This document shows, piece after piece, positions 8,816 through 17,527 of a stretch of 64,000 nt of DNA (its first letter is position 1; each line of letters starts with the position of its first letter). The notes below the pieces were generated by a model. The model was not told the DNA's origin. It saw only the letters and a program-made list of their open reading frames with translations, and did not search any database. Source of the stretch: Streptomyces qaidamensis (GTDB lineage Bacteria > Actinomycetota > Actinomycetes > Streptomycetales > Streptomycetaceae); NCBI RefSeq assembly GCF_001611795.1, contig NZ_CP015098.1, forward strand, positions 5,518,001-5,582,000. The letters are read 5' to 3'. The translations under genes were made by a program, and so were the position numbers.

Positions 8816-9994
8816 GTGAAGGTGCTTTCCGCGCGCTTAGATCTTGGCTTCGTGTCTGAAAAGCCGTCCGACGATCAGCCGTCGGCCTCGGAGATCCCCG
8901 ACGACGTCTGGGAGCAGTTCACCCGCGACACCGAGCGGGACATCCGTTCCTCCGCTCCCAAGGAGCCGTCCGCCCGGGCCCGCATGGTCGCCGAGCGGTT
9001 GCGTGAGCAGGACGCGCGGGGTGAGTTGCCGCCGGGGTGGCGTACCGGTCCCGCCTGGCAGGAGCTGAACGGGCGGGCCGCCCGGCGGCGCAAGCTGTGG
9101 GCGGTCCTGGGTGTGACGGCCACCGCCGCCGTGGTGCTGGTTGCGCTGAAGCCGTCGCTTCTGCCTGGTGACCCCTTCGGCACCGGGGAGTCCCATGCGG
9201 CCGAGGCCTCACCGCTGCCCGCCGAGTCGACGGCGCCCACCGCCGCGCCCGGAGCTTCGGACCCCGAAACCCCCACCCTGGACCGGCCGTTCGCCGGGTC
9301 CCCCGCCGAGCGCTGGGCCGACGGCGAGGCCGGCATCGTCCTGCCCGAGGCGAAGGCCGTCGGCGCGGTCTCCGAGGGCCGGGTGGAAGAGGCGCTGAAA
9401 CTGACGAAGAGGCTGCTGGTGGGCGCCAACCTCGACCCGAAGACCGTACGCGGGGCCCGCCCCACGGCCGCGCTCTCCGTGCTCGACCCCAAGCAGCCCG
9501 AGCTCCTCGACGATCTCGACACCGGCCTGCGCTCCCCGAGCGAGAAGCACGACCCGGTGACGCTGTTCAGCCGCTTCGACCCCGACGAGGTGCGGCCGGC
9601 CGGCGATGTGATCAAGGCCCGGGGGCGCATGACGTTCAAGAAGGGCACGCAGGGGGGTGTGGCTGTGCGCGCCGACTACACCTTCGTCTACCCCGTCGTC
9701 CGGGCGGACGGCCCCACCGAGGTCACCCGCACCGTCGTGCGCCGGGTCCTCGACGTCGAACTCGCCGACCCCCGCCGCTACCAGGTCACCCCCGGCCGCC
9801 TGATCCTCATGAACTACGACCAGGAGATAGGCAACTCCTCCTGCTTCGTCAACGACGGCTACCTGCACCCGGAGTTCTCGTCGAGCAGGTCCGCGGGCCC
9901 GGACCCGAGCGGCCCGGCGACGGACCCGTACGACCGGAGCAAGCCCATCGAGCAGGGCAACGACGGTGATTGCGGGACGGTGACCCGCATCTGA
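8816..9994 (+). CDS. Membrane-anchored protein of unknown function
   Basis: 392 residues, not recognised as a named family. An acidic, Arg-rich cytoplasmic N-terminus (1-90) precedes one membrane segment (about 96-113, LWAVLGVTATAAVVLVAL). A linker follows, then an extracytoplasmic domain of about 250 residues with one Cys pair near the C-terminus (SSCFVNDGY and DCGTVTRI). The start is uncertain: GTG at 8816 has a weak AAAGG site, while GTG at 8852 would begin VSEKPSDD. Divergent from the LAETG gene, and followed by a strong terminator. Confidence 0.7.
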   Translation: MKVLSARLDLGFVSEKPSDDQPSASEIPDDVWEQFTRDTERDIRSSAPKEPSARARMVAERLREQDARGELPPGWRTGPAWQELNGRAARRRKLWAVLGVTATAAVVLVALKPSLLPGDPFGTGESHAAEASPLPAESTAPTAAPGASDPETPTLDRPFAGSPAERWADGEAGIVLPEAKAVGAVSEGRVEEALKLTKRLLVGANLDPKTVRGARPTAALSVLDPKQPELLDDLDTGLRSPSEKHDPVTLFSRFDPDEVRPAGDVIKARGRMTFKKGTQGGVAVRADYTFVYPVVRADGPTEVTRTVVRRVLDVELADPRRYQVTPGRLILMNYDQEIGNSSCFVNDGYLHPEFSSSRSAGPDPSGPATDPYDRSKPIEQGNDGDCGTVTRI

Positions 9995-10001
9995 GCAGAG
10001 C

Positions 10002-10036
10002 GAAGGGCCCCGCGGGGTGGAGCCGCGGGGCCCTTC
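10002..10036. terminator. Rho-independent-type hairpin after the 8816-9994 gene
   Basis: Perfect 14-bp stem (10002-10015 with 10023-10036), 7-nt loop, followed by TTCT, 8 bp after the stop codon. Confidence 0.85.
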
Positions 10037-10232
10037 TTCTCGTCAGCACCGACGTCAGGGCAGCGCCGGTGCCTGGAAGCGGCGCCGGGGGGGGGTGCGC
10101 CGCTGGTCTGTACCTCTGGCAGTGGGGCAATGCGGGGGTCCGCGGGGGGACTTGGACCGTGTAGGCATCGTGCTGGATGAACGCGGCGCCCGCAACCGTT
10201 TGACCCAGACTTGTGCATTTATGCAAGGTCCG

Positions 10233-10266
10233 CCGGCCGGCCCCGGGCGTCCCCGGGGCCGGCCGG
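10233..10266. terminator. Strong GC-rich hairpin, probable bidirectional terminator
   Basis: Perfect 15-bp stem (10233-10247 with 10252-10266) with a 4-nt loop between convergent genes. It has no T-tract, which is usual for Streptomyces. Confidence 0.65.
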
Positions 10267-10507
10267 TCTCTGGGTGACCGGGCTGCTGTCCCCTGCCGTC
10301 CGGTCACTTCCCTGGAGCGAGGTCCCACGACGCACGGCACGATCCGTGCGTCTCATCGCCCCAGTGAGCCACGCGTGGTTCTTTCGGGCCCGCGCCTGGC
10401 TGGCACGGACACCGGGACCAACGAGGCGGTACGGGGGCGGTCACGCGCCGTACGGGTGAGAGGGGTGCGTACGTCTGTCCCGGGAACAGGAACCCGGGCC
10501 CGGGGCT

Positions 10508-10789
10508 TCAGATTTTGCCGCGGCACAGCTCCAGCAGGGTCATCGCGAGCGCGGTGCCCGGCTTGCCCAGCGCCTCCCTGTAGTGGTCGAGCACATCCAT
10601 CTCGCGGGACAGGTTCACGCGCCGGCCGCCGGAGGCGATCCGCGCCTCCTGGATGACGGCCGAGACCGCCACCCGTTCCTGGATCAGGCCGATGATCCGG
10701 TCGTCGAGAGCGTCGATCCGCTCGCGCGCGCCGGTGATCACGTCGGCGGCCTCGGGAGTGCGGGCGCCGGTCACGTCGATGGCGGTCAT
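10508..10789 (-). CDS. Chorismate mutase, AroQ type
   Basis: Small all-helical chorismate mutase (93 residues) that converts chorismate to prephenate, the committed step to Phe and Tyr. The AroQ signature is visible: RERIDALDDRIIGLIQERV in helix 1, an Arg-rich middle and NLSREMDVLDHY in helix 2. R24, R39, R50 and R62-E63 stand where the E. coli enzyme has its chorismate-binding residues. The ATG at 10789 has an AGGAG site 7 nt upstream; the frame is open further upstream but is not protein-like. Upstream lie a Phe/Tyr-rich leader ORF and a hairpin, so attenuation by Phe supply is likely. Confidence 0.9.
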   Translation of the reverse strand: MTAIDVTGARTPEAADVITGARERIDALDDRIIGLIQERVAVSAVIQEARIASGGRRVNLSREMDVLDHYREALGKPGTALAMTLLELCRGKI

Positions 10790-10847
10790 AGGGGGCTCCT
10801 CGTCGTCAGGGGCTGCCCCGGGGCGGCACGGCCCGGACGAACGCAGA

Positions 10848-10874
10848 CGCCCCGGGCCTTTTCGGCCCGGGGCG
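10848..10874 (-). terminator. Attenuator-like hairpin upstream of chorismate mutase
   Basis: Perfect 11-bp stem (CGCCCCGGGCC with GGCCCGGGGCG) and a 5-nt loop, between the leader-peptide stop (10899) and the chorismate mutase start (10789). A second imperfect hairpin (10916-10937) overlaps leader codons 12-19, and its GGCCCG can pair instead with CGGGCC of this stem. That is the layout of a translation-coupled attenuator. Confidence 0.65.
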
Positions 10875-10898
10875 CCTGGGAAGTCGCTTGTCAGTTGC

Positions 10899-10970
10899 TC
10901 AAGCAGCACGACCATGGCGTCCGGCGGGCCGGATGCCATAGGTAAAGACGAACGTCTGGTGCTTGAACAT
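10899..10970 (-). CDS. Phe/Tyr-rich leader peptide (attenuator)
   Basis: A 23-residue ORF beginning MFKHQTFVFTYG. It has three Phe and one Tyr within codons 2-11, including TTT and TAT codons that are rare in this genome. It ends 28 codons before the chorismate mutase hairpin. Its position, codon content and the following alternative stems match pheA/trp-type leader peptides, in which stalling at control codons prevents the terminator from forming. There is no ribosome site, but a good promoter places the transcript start at or next to the ATG, so translation would be leaderless. Confidence 0.7.
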   Translation of the reverse strand: MFKHQTFVFTYGIRPAGRHGRAA

Positions 10971-10977
10971 GGGGGCA

Positions 10978-11006
10978 AGTATGCACCCCCTCCGAGGGCC
11001 GTCCAA
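10978..11006 (-). promoter_or_regulatory. Promoter of the chorismate mutase leader (leaderless)
   Basis: On the minus strand TTGGAC (11006-11001), a 17-bp spacer and CATACT (10983-10978) form a housekeeping-type promoter. The leader ATG begins 7 nt after the -10 box, where transcription should start. Confidence 0.65.
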
Positions 11007-11118
11007 GCCGGTTCGCATCCTGAGACAGGGCTCCCTCCCGGCACGCGGAAGGAGCCCGGCGGCCCCCCGGTAGAATCGGGTGGCACAAGACCCCCGCCCC
11101 ACCGCCGGAAGGCACCCC

Positions 11119-12699
11119 GTGTCATCAGCGACTCCCGCTGCCAACGCCGCCGACACCGTCCTGGTCGTCGACTTCGGCGCGCAGTACGCCCAGCTCATCG
11201 CCCGTCGTGTCCGCGAGGCGCGGGTCTACAGCGAGATCGTGCCGAGCACCATGCCGGTCCGGGAGATGCTCGCCAAGAACCCCGCGGCGATCATCCTCTC
11301 CGGCGGCCCCTCGTCGGTCTACGCGGAGGGCGCGCCCAGCCTGGACCGCGAGATCTTCGAGGCCGGCGTCCCCGTCTTCGGTATGTGCTACGGCTTCCAG
11401 CTGATGGCGAGCACCCTCGGCGGCACCGTCGACAACACCGGCGCCCGCGAGTACGGCCGCACCGATCTGCACGTCTCCAAGGTGTCCTCCACCCTCTTCG
11501 AGGGCACCCCCGCCGAGCAGCCCGTCTGGATGTCGCACGGCGACGCCTGCTCCGCCGCCCCCGAGGGCTTCTCCGTCACGGCCTCCACGGACGTCGTGCC
11601 GGTCGCCGCCTTCGAGAACGACGAGAAGAAGCTCTACGGCGTCCAGTACCACCCCGAGGTGATGCACTCCACGCACGGGCAGCAGGTGCTGGAGCACTTC
11701 CTCTACCGGGGCGCGGGCCTGACCCCGTCCTGGACGACGGGCAACGTCATCGAGGAGCAGGTCGCCGCCATCCGCGAGCAGGTCGGGGACAAGCGCGCCA
11801 TCTGCGGTCTGTCCGGCGGCGTGGACTCCGCGGTCGCCGCGGCCCTCGTCCAGAAGGCCATCGGCTCCCAGCTGACCTGCGTGTACGTCGACCACGGCCT
11901 GATGCGCAAGGGCGAGACCGAGCAGGTCGAGAAGGACTTCGTGGCCGCGACCGGCGTGCAGCTGAAGGTCGTGGACGCCGAAGAGCGGTTCCTCAAGGCG
12001 CTGGCCGGGGTCTCCGACCCCGAGGAGAAGCGGAAGATTATCGGCCGCGAGTTCATCCGGGTCTTCGAGCAGGCCCAGGCCGAGATCATCGCCGACGAGG
12101 GCCCGGCCGTGGAGTTCCTCGTCCAGGGCACCCTCTACCCGGACGTCGTCGAGTCCGGCGGCGGCACCGGCACCGCCAACATCAAGTCCCACCACAACGT
12201 GGGCGGCCTGCCCGAGGACCTCGAGTTCCAGCTGATCGAGCCGCTGCGCAAGCTCTTCAAGGACGAGGTCCGCATGGTCGGCCAGGAGCTCGGCCTGCCG
12301 GAGGAGATCGTCCAGCGCCAGCCGTTCCCCGGCCCGGGTCTCGGCATCCGCATCGTCGGCGAGGTCACCAAGGAGCGCCTGGACCTGCTGCGCGAGGCCG
12401 ACGCCATCGCCCGCGAGGAGCTGACGGCGGCCGGCCTCGACCGCGACATCTGGCAGTGCCCGGTGGTCCTGCTCGCCGACGTCCGCAGCGTCGGCGTCCA
12501 GGGCGACGGCCGCACCTACGGCCACCCCATCGTGCTGCGCCCCGTCTCGTCCGAGGACGCCATGACGGCCGACTGGTCGCGCCTGCCGTACGAGGTCCTG
12601 GCGAAGATTTCGACCCGGATCACCAACGAGGTCAAGGACGTCAACCGCGTCGTCCTCGACGTGACCTCGAAGCCCCCGGGGACGATCGAGTGGGAGTGA
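11119..12699 (+). CDS. guaA: GMP synthase (glutamine-hydrolysing)
   Basis: Converts XMP to GMP using glutamine and ATP. Domain order: class I glutamine amidotransferase (about 10-205) with the nucleophile in GMCYGFQ and the catalytic His/Glu in QYHPEV; an ATP-pyrophosphatase domain with the PP-loop SGGVDS (about 230); and the dimerisation domain ending PPGTIEWE. 526 residues, full length. GTG at 11119 was chosen because GGAAGG lies 6 nt upstream; the frame stays open for 13 codons further up. Divergent from the chorismate mutase leader. Confidence 0.97.
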   Translation: MSSATPAANAADTVLVVDFGAQYAQLIARRVREARVYSEIVPSTMPVREMLAKNPAAIILSGGPSSVYAEGAPSLDREIFEAGVPVFGMCYGFQLMASTLGGTVDNTGAREYGRTDLHVSKVSSTLFEGTPAEQPVWMSHGDACSAAPEGFSVTASTDVVPVAAFENDEKKLYGVQYHPEVMHSTHGQQVLEHFLYRGAGLTPSWTTGNVIEEQVAAIREQVGDKRAICGLSGGVDSAVAAALVQKAIGSQLTCVYVDHGLMRKGETEQVEKDFVAATGVQLKVVDAEERFLKALAGVSDPEEKRKIIGREFIRVFEQAQAEIIADEGPAVEFLVQGTLYPDVVESGGGTGTANIKSHHNVGGLPEDLEFQLIEPLRKLFKDEVRMVGQELGLPEEIVQRQPFPGPGLGIRIVGEVTKERLDLLREADAIAREELTAAGLDRDIWQCPVVLLADVRSVGVQGDGRTYGHPIVLRPVSSEDAMTADWSRLPYEVLAKISTRITNEVKDVNRVVLDVTSKPPGTIEWE

Positions 12700-12708
12700 C
12701 CTCCCTGC

Positions 12709-13182
12709 TTATGTGCGCTTGATCGTGCGCAGGGGCGCGCCGGGCGTCCAGACCTGGACGACGAGATACGCGTCGTCCTCGATGGAGGTCCGTACGACCT
12801 CCGTCAGCTCGGTGCGGAAGAGGTGGAACGGCTCCGGCGGCTCCACCTCTTCGACGTACCCGGCCTTGGTCTCCACGTCGTCGACCTCGATCGCCCGGCC
12901 ACTGATCCGGACGTCGCCGCCGCCCATGCCCGTGCCCTCCCCGGGGTTCGCCTGGAGCGCGAAGCGCGGGTTGCGGCGCAGGTCGAGGGCTTTGAGCGAG
13001 CCCTGCATCAGGCCGAGCCACAGTTCGCCGTTCAGGAACCGCACCTCCAGGCCGCTGGTGCGGGGCGAACCGTCCTTACGGAGGGTGGCGAGGATGTGGT
13101 GGGTGTAGGCGCCGAAGCGCTTCTCGACGGTGCCGGCCAGATCCGGTTCGGCGGTGGCGAAAGCCGCCCAGTTCGCTGTCAT
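12709..13182 (-). CDS. Pyridoxamine 5'-phosphate oxidase-fold (FMN/F420-binding) protein
   Basis: 157-residue split-barrel flavin- or F420-binding protein. The pattern HHILATLRKDGSPRTSGLEVRF followed by GELWLGLMQGSLKALDLRRNPRFALQ is typical of the PPOX superfamily, and the C-terminal YLVVQVWTPGAP strand closes the barrel. The pyridoxamine-specific residues of PdxH are not evident, so this is more likely a general flavin/F420 reductase or binding protein. It converges on guaA with a 9-bp gap. Confidence 0.8.
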   Translation of the reverse strand: MTANWAAFATAEPDLAGTVEKRFGAYTHHILATLRKDGSPRTSGLEVRFLNGELWLGLMQGSLKALDLRRNPRFALQANPGEGTGMGGGDVRISGRAIEVDDVETKAGYVEEVEPPEPFHLFRTELTEVVRTSIEDDAYLVVQVWTPGAPLRTIKRT

Positions 13183-13371
13183 GGGAAGAGTGTCGCGCCG
13201 AAACCCGACATCTTCTGTCGGCTATTCGTGGGGTTGGGGAGCCCGGGGGCACACGGACGGGCACAGGGTGCTCACAGGGGCGCTCGTGGCATCTTCACGA
13301 ATCGCTCCTGTTCTTCCCGGCCTCACGGACGGTAACTTCCGCCCGTACGCAGAACCAGTGCTGGAGGACCT

Positions 13372-14166
13372 ATGCACGGGCCCACGCCGCCCCTGCCGCT
13401 GCCCACCGACCGGCTGCGGTTCGCCATGCCGCCGATGCACGAGTCGGTCGAGGACGAGCGCCGGCACCGCAAGGAACGGCTCGCCGGCGCCCTGAGGATC
13501 TTCGGCCGGCTCGGCTTCGAGGACGGCGTCTCCGGGCACATCACCGCCCGCGACCCGGAATTCACCGACTGCTTCTGGGTCAACCCGTTCGGGATGCCCT
13601 TCCGGCACGTCACCGTGAGCGACCTCGTGCTCGCCAACCAGGACGGCCAGGTCGTCGAGGGCGGCTACCACGTCAACCAGGCGGCCTTCACCGTGCACGC
13701 CCAGGTCCACGCGGCCCGGCCGGACGTGGTCGCCGTCGCCCACTGCCACTCCGTGCACGGCCGTGCGCTCGCGGCCCTCGGCGAGCTGCTGGAGCCCATC
13801 ACCCAGGAGAGCTGTGCCTTCTACGAGGATCACGCCCTCTACGACACCTACACCGGCGTCTCCGTCGACGCCGAGGAGGGGCGGCGCATCGCCGCTGTGC
13901 TCGGCTCCCGCAAGGCGCTCGTGCTGCGCAACCACGGGCTGCTGACCGTCGGCGACTCGGTGGACGCGGCGGCCTGGTGGTTCGTGTCGATGGAGCGCTC
14001 CTGCCAGGTGCAGCTGACGGCCCAGGCGGCCGGGCGACCGGTCCGCATCGATCACCGGATGGCGGTGGCGACACGCGAGCAGCTGGGCGGCGACCTGGTG
14101 GCGTGGATCAACTACCAGCCCATGTGGGAGGACGTCAGCCGGAGCGAGCCGGGTCTGCTGGGCTGA
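13372..14166 (+). CDS. Class II aldolase/adducin family protein
   Basis: 264-residue metal-dependent aldolase-fold protein, related to L-fuculose-phosphate aldolase and adducin heads. It shows the usual metal-site histidines, AHCHSVHG near residue 125 and a downstream NHG (LRNHGLLTVG, about 187), plus an SGHITARDP segment near residue 50. The N-terminal helix rich in Glu/Arg (SVEDERRHRKERLAGALRIFG) is typical of the adducin-like subgroup in actinobacteria. The ATG has a GGAGG site. The substrate is not predictable; it stands alone. Confidence 0.85.
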   Translation: MHGPTPPLPLPTDRLRFAMPPMHESVEDERRHRKERLAGALRIFGRLGFEDGVSGHITARDPEFTDCFWVNPFGMPFRHVTVSDLVLANQDGQVVEGGYHVNQAAFTVHAQVHAARPDVVAVAHCHSVHGRALAALGELLEPITQESCAFYEDHALYDTYTGVSVDAEEGRRIAAVLGSRKALVLRNHGLLTVGDSVDAAAWWFVSMERSCQVQLTAQAAGRPVRIDHRMAVATREQLGGDLVAWINYQPMWEDVSRSEPGLLG

Positions 14167-14186
14167 CGCCGGTCTGCCGCGCCGGG

Positions 14187-15082
14187 TCAGAAGCCGCGCA
14201 GCACCACCGCCTTGGTCCTCGCGAACTCCTCGTCCGTGAGGACGCCGTCGCGGTGGAGCCGGCCCAGCTCGCGCAGTCGGCGCAGGAGGACGTCGTGGTG
14301 GTCGGCGGCCTGCGGTGGCACGGGGGCGCGGGCGGGGAATGCGCCGTTCTCGGTGGCGGTGGCGGTGGCGGTGCGCGTGGACGGGTGCGGCAGCCGGGCG
14401 GTGACGGCCGCCGCGACGAGCGCGGTGAGCAGGTCGCGGCGGGCGCTGCCCCACAGCTCCAGGGCGTACGGGTCCTTGTCCGGCGGAAGTTTCGAGAGCA
14501 CCGTCTCGCGGGTCACGAAGCGCAGCGAACCGTCCTCGTGGCGGGTGTTCGGCAACCACTCGACCCGCACGAGGTCGCCCATGGTGATGATCCGCGGGCC
14601 GGTGGCGCGTTTGACCCGTTCGGAGTGTCGGCCCAGTCGATCCGTATCCGCGTGCCGTCGAAGGAGACCGTCCCGTCCGAGGTGCGTACCGAGACCGGAA
14701 CCGGCGGGCCGGGCAGCAGGTAGGCCTCCGCCGGCCCCTTCGGGACCCGGTCGAGGAGCAGCGCGCGGCGGATCTCCTCGGCGACGTACTCGGCTGCCCC
14801 CGTCCGGTCGGCGGCCACCGTCAGCCGGTAGGGGTCGGCCGCGTCGGGCAGTCGCCCGCCGGTCGCCTGGAGCAGGGGGTCGACGCCCTCGCGCAGCCGC
14901 AACCGCAGCCGCCCGTGCCCGCGAACGGTTTCCAGGGCGACGCCGGAGACCGCTGTGAGCGGCACGGAGATCTCCCCGTACGTCCGCCGGAGAAGCGGCA
15001 CGGAGCGGTGCAGGCCGGGCGTGATCCGGAGTGTGTCGCCGTCGAAGGCCCAGGTCCCGTCACGCTGGATGATCTCGGCCAT
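14187..15082 (-). pseudogene. DUF4429 protein with a single-base frameshift
   Basis: Two overlapping frames together read as one DUF4429 protein. The first starts MAEIIQRDGTWAFDG at 15082 and runs through two DUF4429-type repeats. The second carries the continuation MGDLVRVEWLPN and the C-terminal short SHOCT-like motif (LRRLRELGRLHRDGVLTDEEF). The break is near 14625: after IDWAD the homologous reading SERVKRATGPRIITM resumes in another frame, as if one base were missing. The length (896 nt) is one short of a multiple of three. This is a real frameshift mutation or a sequencing error. Its usual function is unknown. Confidence 0.75.
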
Positions 15083-15266
15083 AGGGGAATTCTCCCAGCC
15101 GGGTCAACACGGCACGCCGAACTTCACCCGTGTTGACCAGTCCGGGCCAACGGGAGCCGGGTGGTGTAGGGCACAATTCGCTGTCGTCGCACGGGAGTTG
15201 TACAGCGGTGTTTCCGGGGTCCGGAAGGCCGGCGGTGGTTGGGTCGCGGGAAGGCGGGCGTCGGGC

Positions 15267-16625
15267 GTGGCGGTGCGGGAGGCAGGACAGGGCGGCCCGG
15301 ACGCGGGCGGGTACGCGCGTGCGGGGGCTTATGCCGAGGGATACGCCGGGAGTTACCCAGGTGGTCAGCCGGGCGGACCCGGAGGCGCTCACGGGGGCGG
15401 ATGCGCCTGCGGGGACTGTCCGCACGGTGCGCGCGAGGGGCACCGGCGGGCCGTCGCCGCGTTCCTGCGCCGGCGTGACGAGTTCGCTGCCGGGCAGGGG
15501 CTGCCGGCCGCGGTGGCCCACTCCGCGTCGGCCTCCCGCCAGTGGGTCTCCGAGGAACTGGCGCAGTCCGCCGAACACGTCGCCGAGCGGGGGCGGGCCG
15601 AGGGGCAGGCCTGGCTGACGGGCCTGTGGCGGCGTACGGCGGGTGTCGTGTGGGCCGCCGTGGTGCTGTTGCTGCTCGGACAGGCCCTCACGGCGGTCGG
15701 TGCGGGCTGGACGGCGGCGCGTACGGCCGGGCTGGCCGCGGCCCTGGTGCTGGCCTCGTCGCTGACCGCCGCCTCGTGGTTCCACCGGGCGAAGGGCGGG
15801 GTGCTGGCGCCCGTGATCGGTGAGGACAACCGGCTGTCCACCTCCCGTACGGTCGCCGCGGCGTGGGTGCTGTTCGTGGCCTACTCGGTGCTCGTCCTCG
15901 CGGGGCGGCTGGCCGCCGCCTCCCGGCACCGGGAGCGGGACGCGCTGATCTCCGGGCTGGACCTCGCCCGGGGCGCCGGGATCGTGACCGTGCTCGCCGT
16001 GCTGTGCGGGATCGCCGTGCTCGTGCGGCGGGTGGTCGGGCTGCGGGTGCTGGGGCAACGGCTGCAGAAGGTGCGTGCCGACCGGCCCCGGGCCGCCGAC
16101 CTGCTGACCGACGACGCCGGCCGGGGCACCTTCGCCGACATCCAGTACGTACTGATCAGCGGGGTCGCCCTGGTCTTCGCGGCGGTACGGCTGGCCAGGC
16201 GGCCGGAGCAGCTGCCGGATCTGCCGTGGGGGCTGGCGGTGGTGGTGCTCGTGTCGGCGGCGACCTATCTCGCCGGGAAGTACGCGGAGGGCGGCCGGCC
16301 GGTCATCCTCTCCGTGGTCCGGGCCCGGGAGGCGGGCGACCTGGACGGGCCCATCCGCACCGGGGACGACATCGAGATCCGTGGTGCGGGATTCGTGCCG
16401 CCGGGGGCGCAGGGGGCCGACCGGCTGTCCCGGATGGTCGTGCGCGTCGGCGCGGTGCACGTCCACGTGCCGTTGATCCCGGTTCCCGGAGGGTTCCGCA
16501 ACCCCACGGACGACCTGCTGACCGTGCCGGTGCCGGCGGATGTCGAACCGGGGAGGGTCGAGGTGCAGGTCGTCACGGCGGCCGGGGTGGAGACGAACCG
16601 GTACGCGGTCGACGTGACGGAGTGA
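15267..16625 (+). CDS. Multi-pass membrane protein with C-terminal IPT/TIG-like domain
   Basis: About 452 residues, family not recognised by name. A Gly-rich N-terminus contains CACGDC, followed by an amphipathic helix (RRAVAAFLRRRDEF). Five or six membrane segments span residues 130-345. A C-terminal beta-rich domain (GDDIEIRGAGFVPPGAQG ... VRVGAVHVHVPL) looks like an IPT/TIG fold. The start is uncertain: GTG at 15267 with GGAAGG 12 nt upstream, or GTG at 15273. Divergent from the DUF4429 pseudogene. Confidence 0.65.
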   Translation: MAVREAGQGGPDAGGYARAGAYAEGYAGSYPGGQPGGPGGAHGGGCACGDCPHGAREGHRRAVAAFLRRRDEFAAGQGLPAAVAHSASASRQWVSEELAQSAEHVAERGRAEGQAWLTGLWRRTAGVVWAAVVLLLLGQALTAVGAGWTAARTAGLAAALVLASSLTAASWFHRAKGGVLAPVIGEDNRLSTSRTVAAAWVLFVAYSVLVLAGRLAAASRHRERDALISGLDLARGAGIVTVLAVLCGIAVLVRRVVGLRVLGQRLQKVRADRPRAADLLTDDAGRGTFADIQYVLISGVALVFAAVRLARRPEQLPDLPWGLAVVVLVSAATYLAGKYAEGGRPVILSVVRAREAGDLDGPIRTGDDIEIRGAGFVPPGAQGADRLSRMVVRVGAVHVHVPLIPVPGGFRNPTDDLLTVPVPADVEPGRVEVQVVTAAGVETNRYAVDVTE

Positions 16626-16757
16626 GCGACGGGCCCTCGGGGCCCCCGCCGCCACCCGGTACGACGAAACAAGCCGGTGACTCAGGATTGAGCGCGGTCC
16701 GTTTGTCGTACGTATCGTCTGTTGAGGGGCGGCACCGGCGAGAGGCGGCTAACAGCG

Positions 16758-17288
16758 ATGACTCACGGTATGCGAACGGACACGCACTCCCCCCATTTCG
16801 GCACGGGGGGAGGCCTGCGGGACAACGCCACCCGCTATGCCCTGCTGCCCCTGCGCATCTTCCTCGGCGTCACCTTCATCTACGCCGGCCTGGACAAACT
16901 CACCGACAGCGCCTTCATGAAGGACGCCGGTGCCGGCTCGATCGGCGACATGATGCGTGCCGTACGCGACTCCTCCGCCATTCCCGCCCTGGTCGACCTC
17001 TCCCTGAAGAGCCCGGTCGGTTTCGGCTACGCCATGGCCTTCGGTGAACTCGCCGTCGGCATCGGAACGCTGCTCGGCCTCCTCGCCCGTCTGGCCGCAC
17101 TCGGCGGCGCGCTGATCTCCCTCAGCCTGTGGCTGACCGTGAGCTGGGCCTCCGACCCGTACTACTACGGCAACGACCTCGCCTACCTCATGGCCTGGAC
17201 CCCTCTGATCCTCGCGGGCGCGCCCCTGCTGTCCCTCGACGCCGCGCTACGGTCACGGCGACGGCAGCGGAGCGGCGGGTATCAGTAG
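16758..17288 (+). CDS. DoxX family membrane protein
   Basis: 176 residues with four membrane helices. The first, LLPLRIFLGVTFIYAGLDKLTD, carries the conserved R-(F/L)-G-F-AGLDKL pattern of DoxX / thiosulfate:quinone oxidoreductase-like proteins. Another helix is FGYAMAFGELAVGIGTLLGLLARLAALGG. In mycobacteria DoxX proteins assemble with SodA and SseA in redox stress; no such partners are here. ATG 16758 was chosen over the upstream in-frame ATG at 16722 because the family N-terminus starts there. Confidence 0.85.
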   Translation: MTHGMRTDTHSPHFGTGGGLRDNATRYALLPLRIFLGVTFIYAGLDKLTDSAFMKDAGAGSIGDMMRAVRDSSAIPALVDLSLKSPVGFGYAMAFGELAVGIGTLLGLLARLAALGGALISLSLWLTVSWASDPYYYGNDLAYLMAWTPLILAGAPLLSLDAALRSRRRQRSGGYQ

Positions 17289-17302
17289 CGGGCCGGTCAC
17301 CG

Positions 17303-17527
17303 TCACGCCGGTTCCGCGCCCGTACGGCCCCTCTGGCGGCGGCGCCGTACGCGGCCGGTCAGGAACGCCACGGCGCCGGCGAGGCACAGCCCGCCCGTGA
17401 CGAGGGGGATCACCACGAACCACGGGATATCCCAGGCGCCGGCCGCGTCACCGGCGTAGAGGACGCCCGCCAGCACGAGGACGAGGCCGGCGATCAGCTT
17501 TCCGGGCTGGAGTTCATGACGCAGCAC
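17303..17527 (-). CDS. Small two-helix membrane protein
   Basis: 74 residues with two membrane segments (about 11-32 and 36-57) and a basic C-terminus (TGRVRRRRQRGR). It overlaps the end of the upstream PspC gene by 14 bp and is probably translated from the same mRNA. No known family recognised. Confidence 0.7.
   Translation of the reverse strand: MLRHELQPGKLIAGLVLVLAGVLYAGDAAGAWDIPWFVVIPLVTGGLCLAGAVAFLTGRVRRRRQRGRTGAEPA

Larger units (their letters stand above)
9995..10507. other. 513-bp gene-free convergent intergenic region
   Basis: No credible gene. It holds two strong hairpins (annotated separately) and a small A/T-rich dyad (TGCAT-TT-ATGCA, 10214-10225) just before the second hairpin. 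It separates the converging unknown gene and chorismate mutase gene. Confidence 0.6.
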
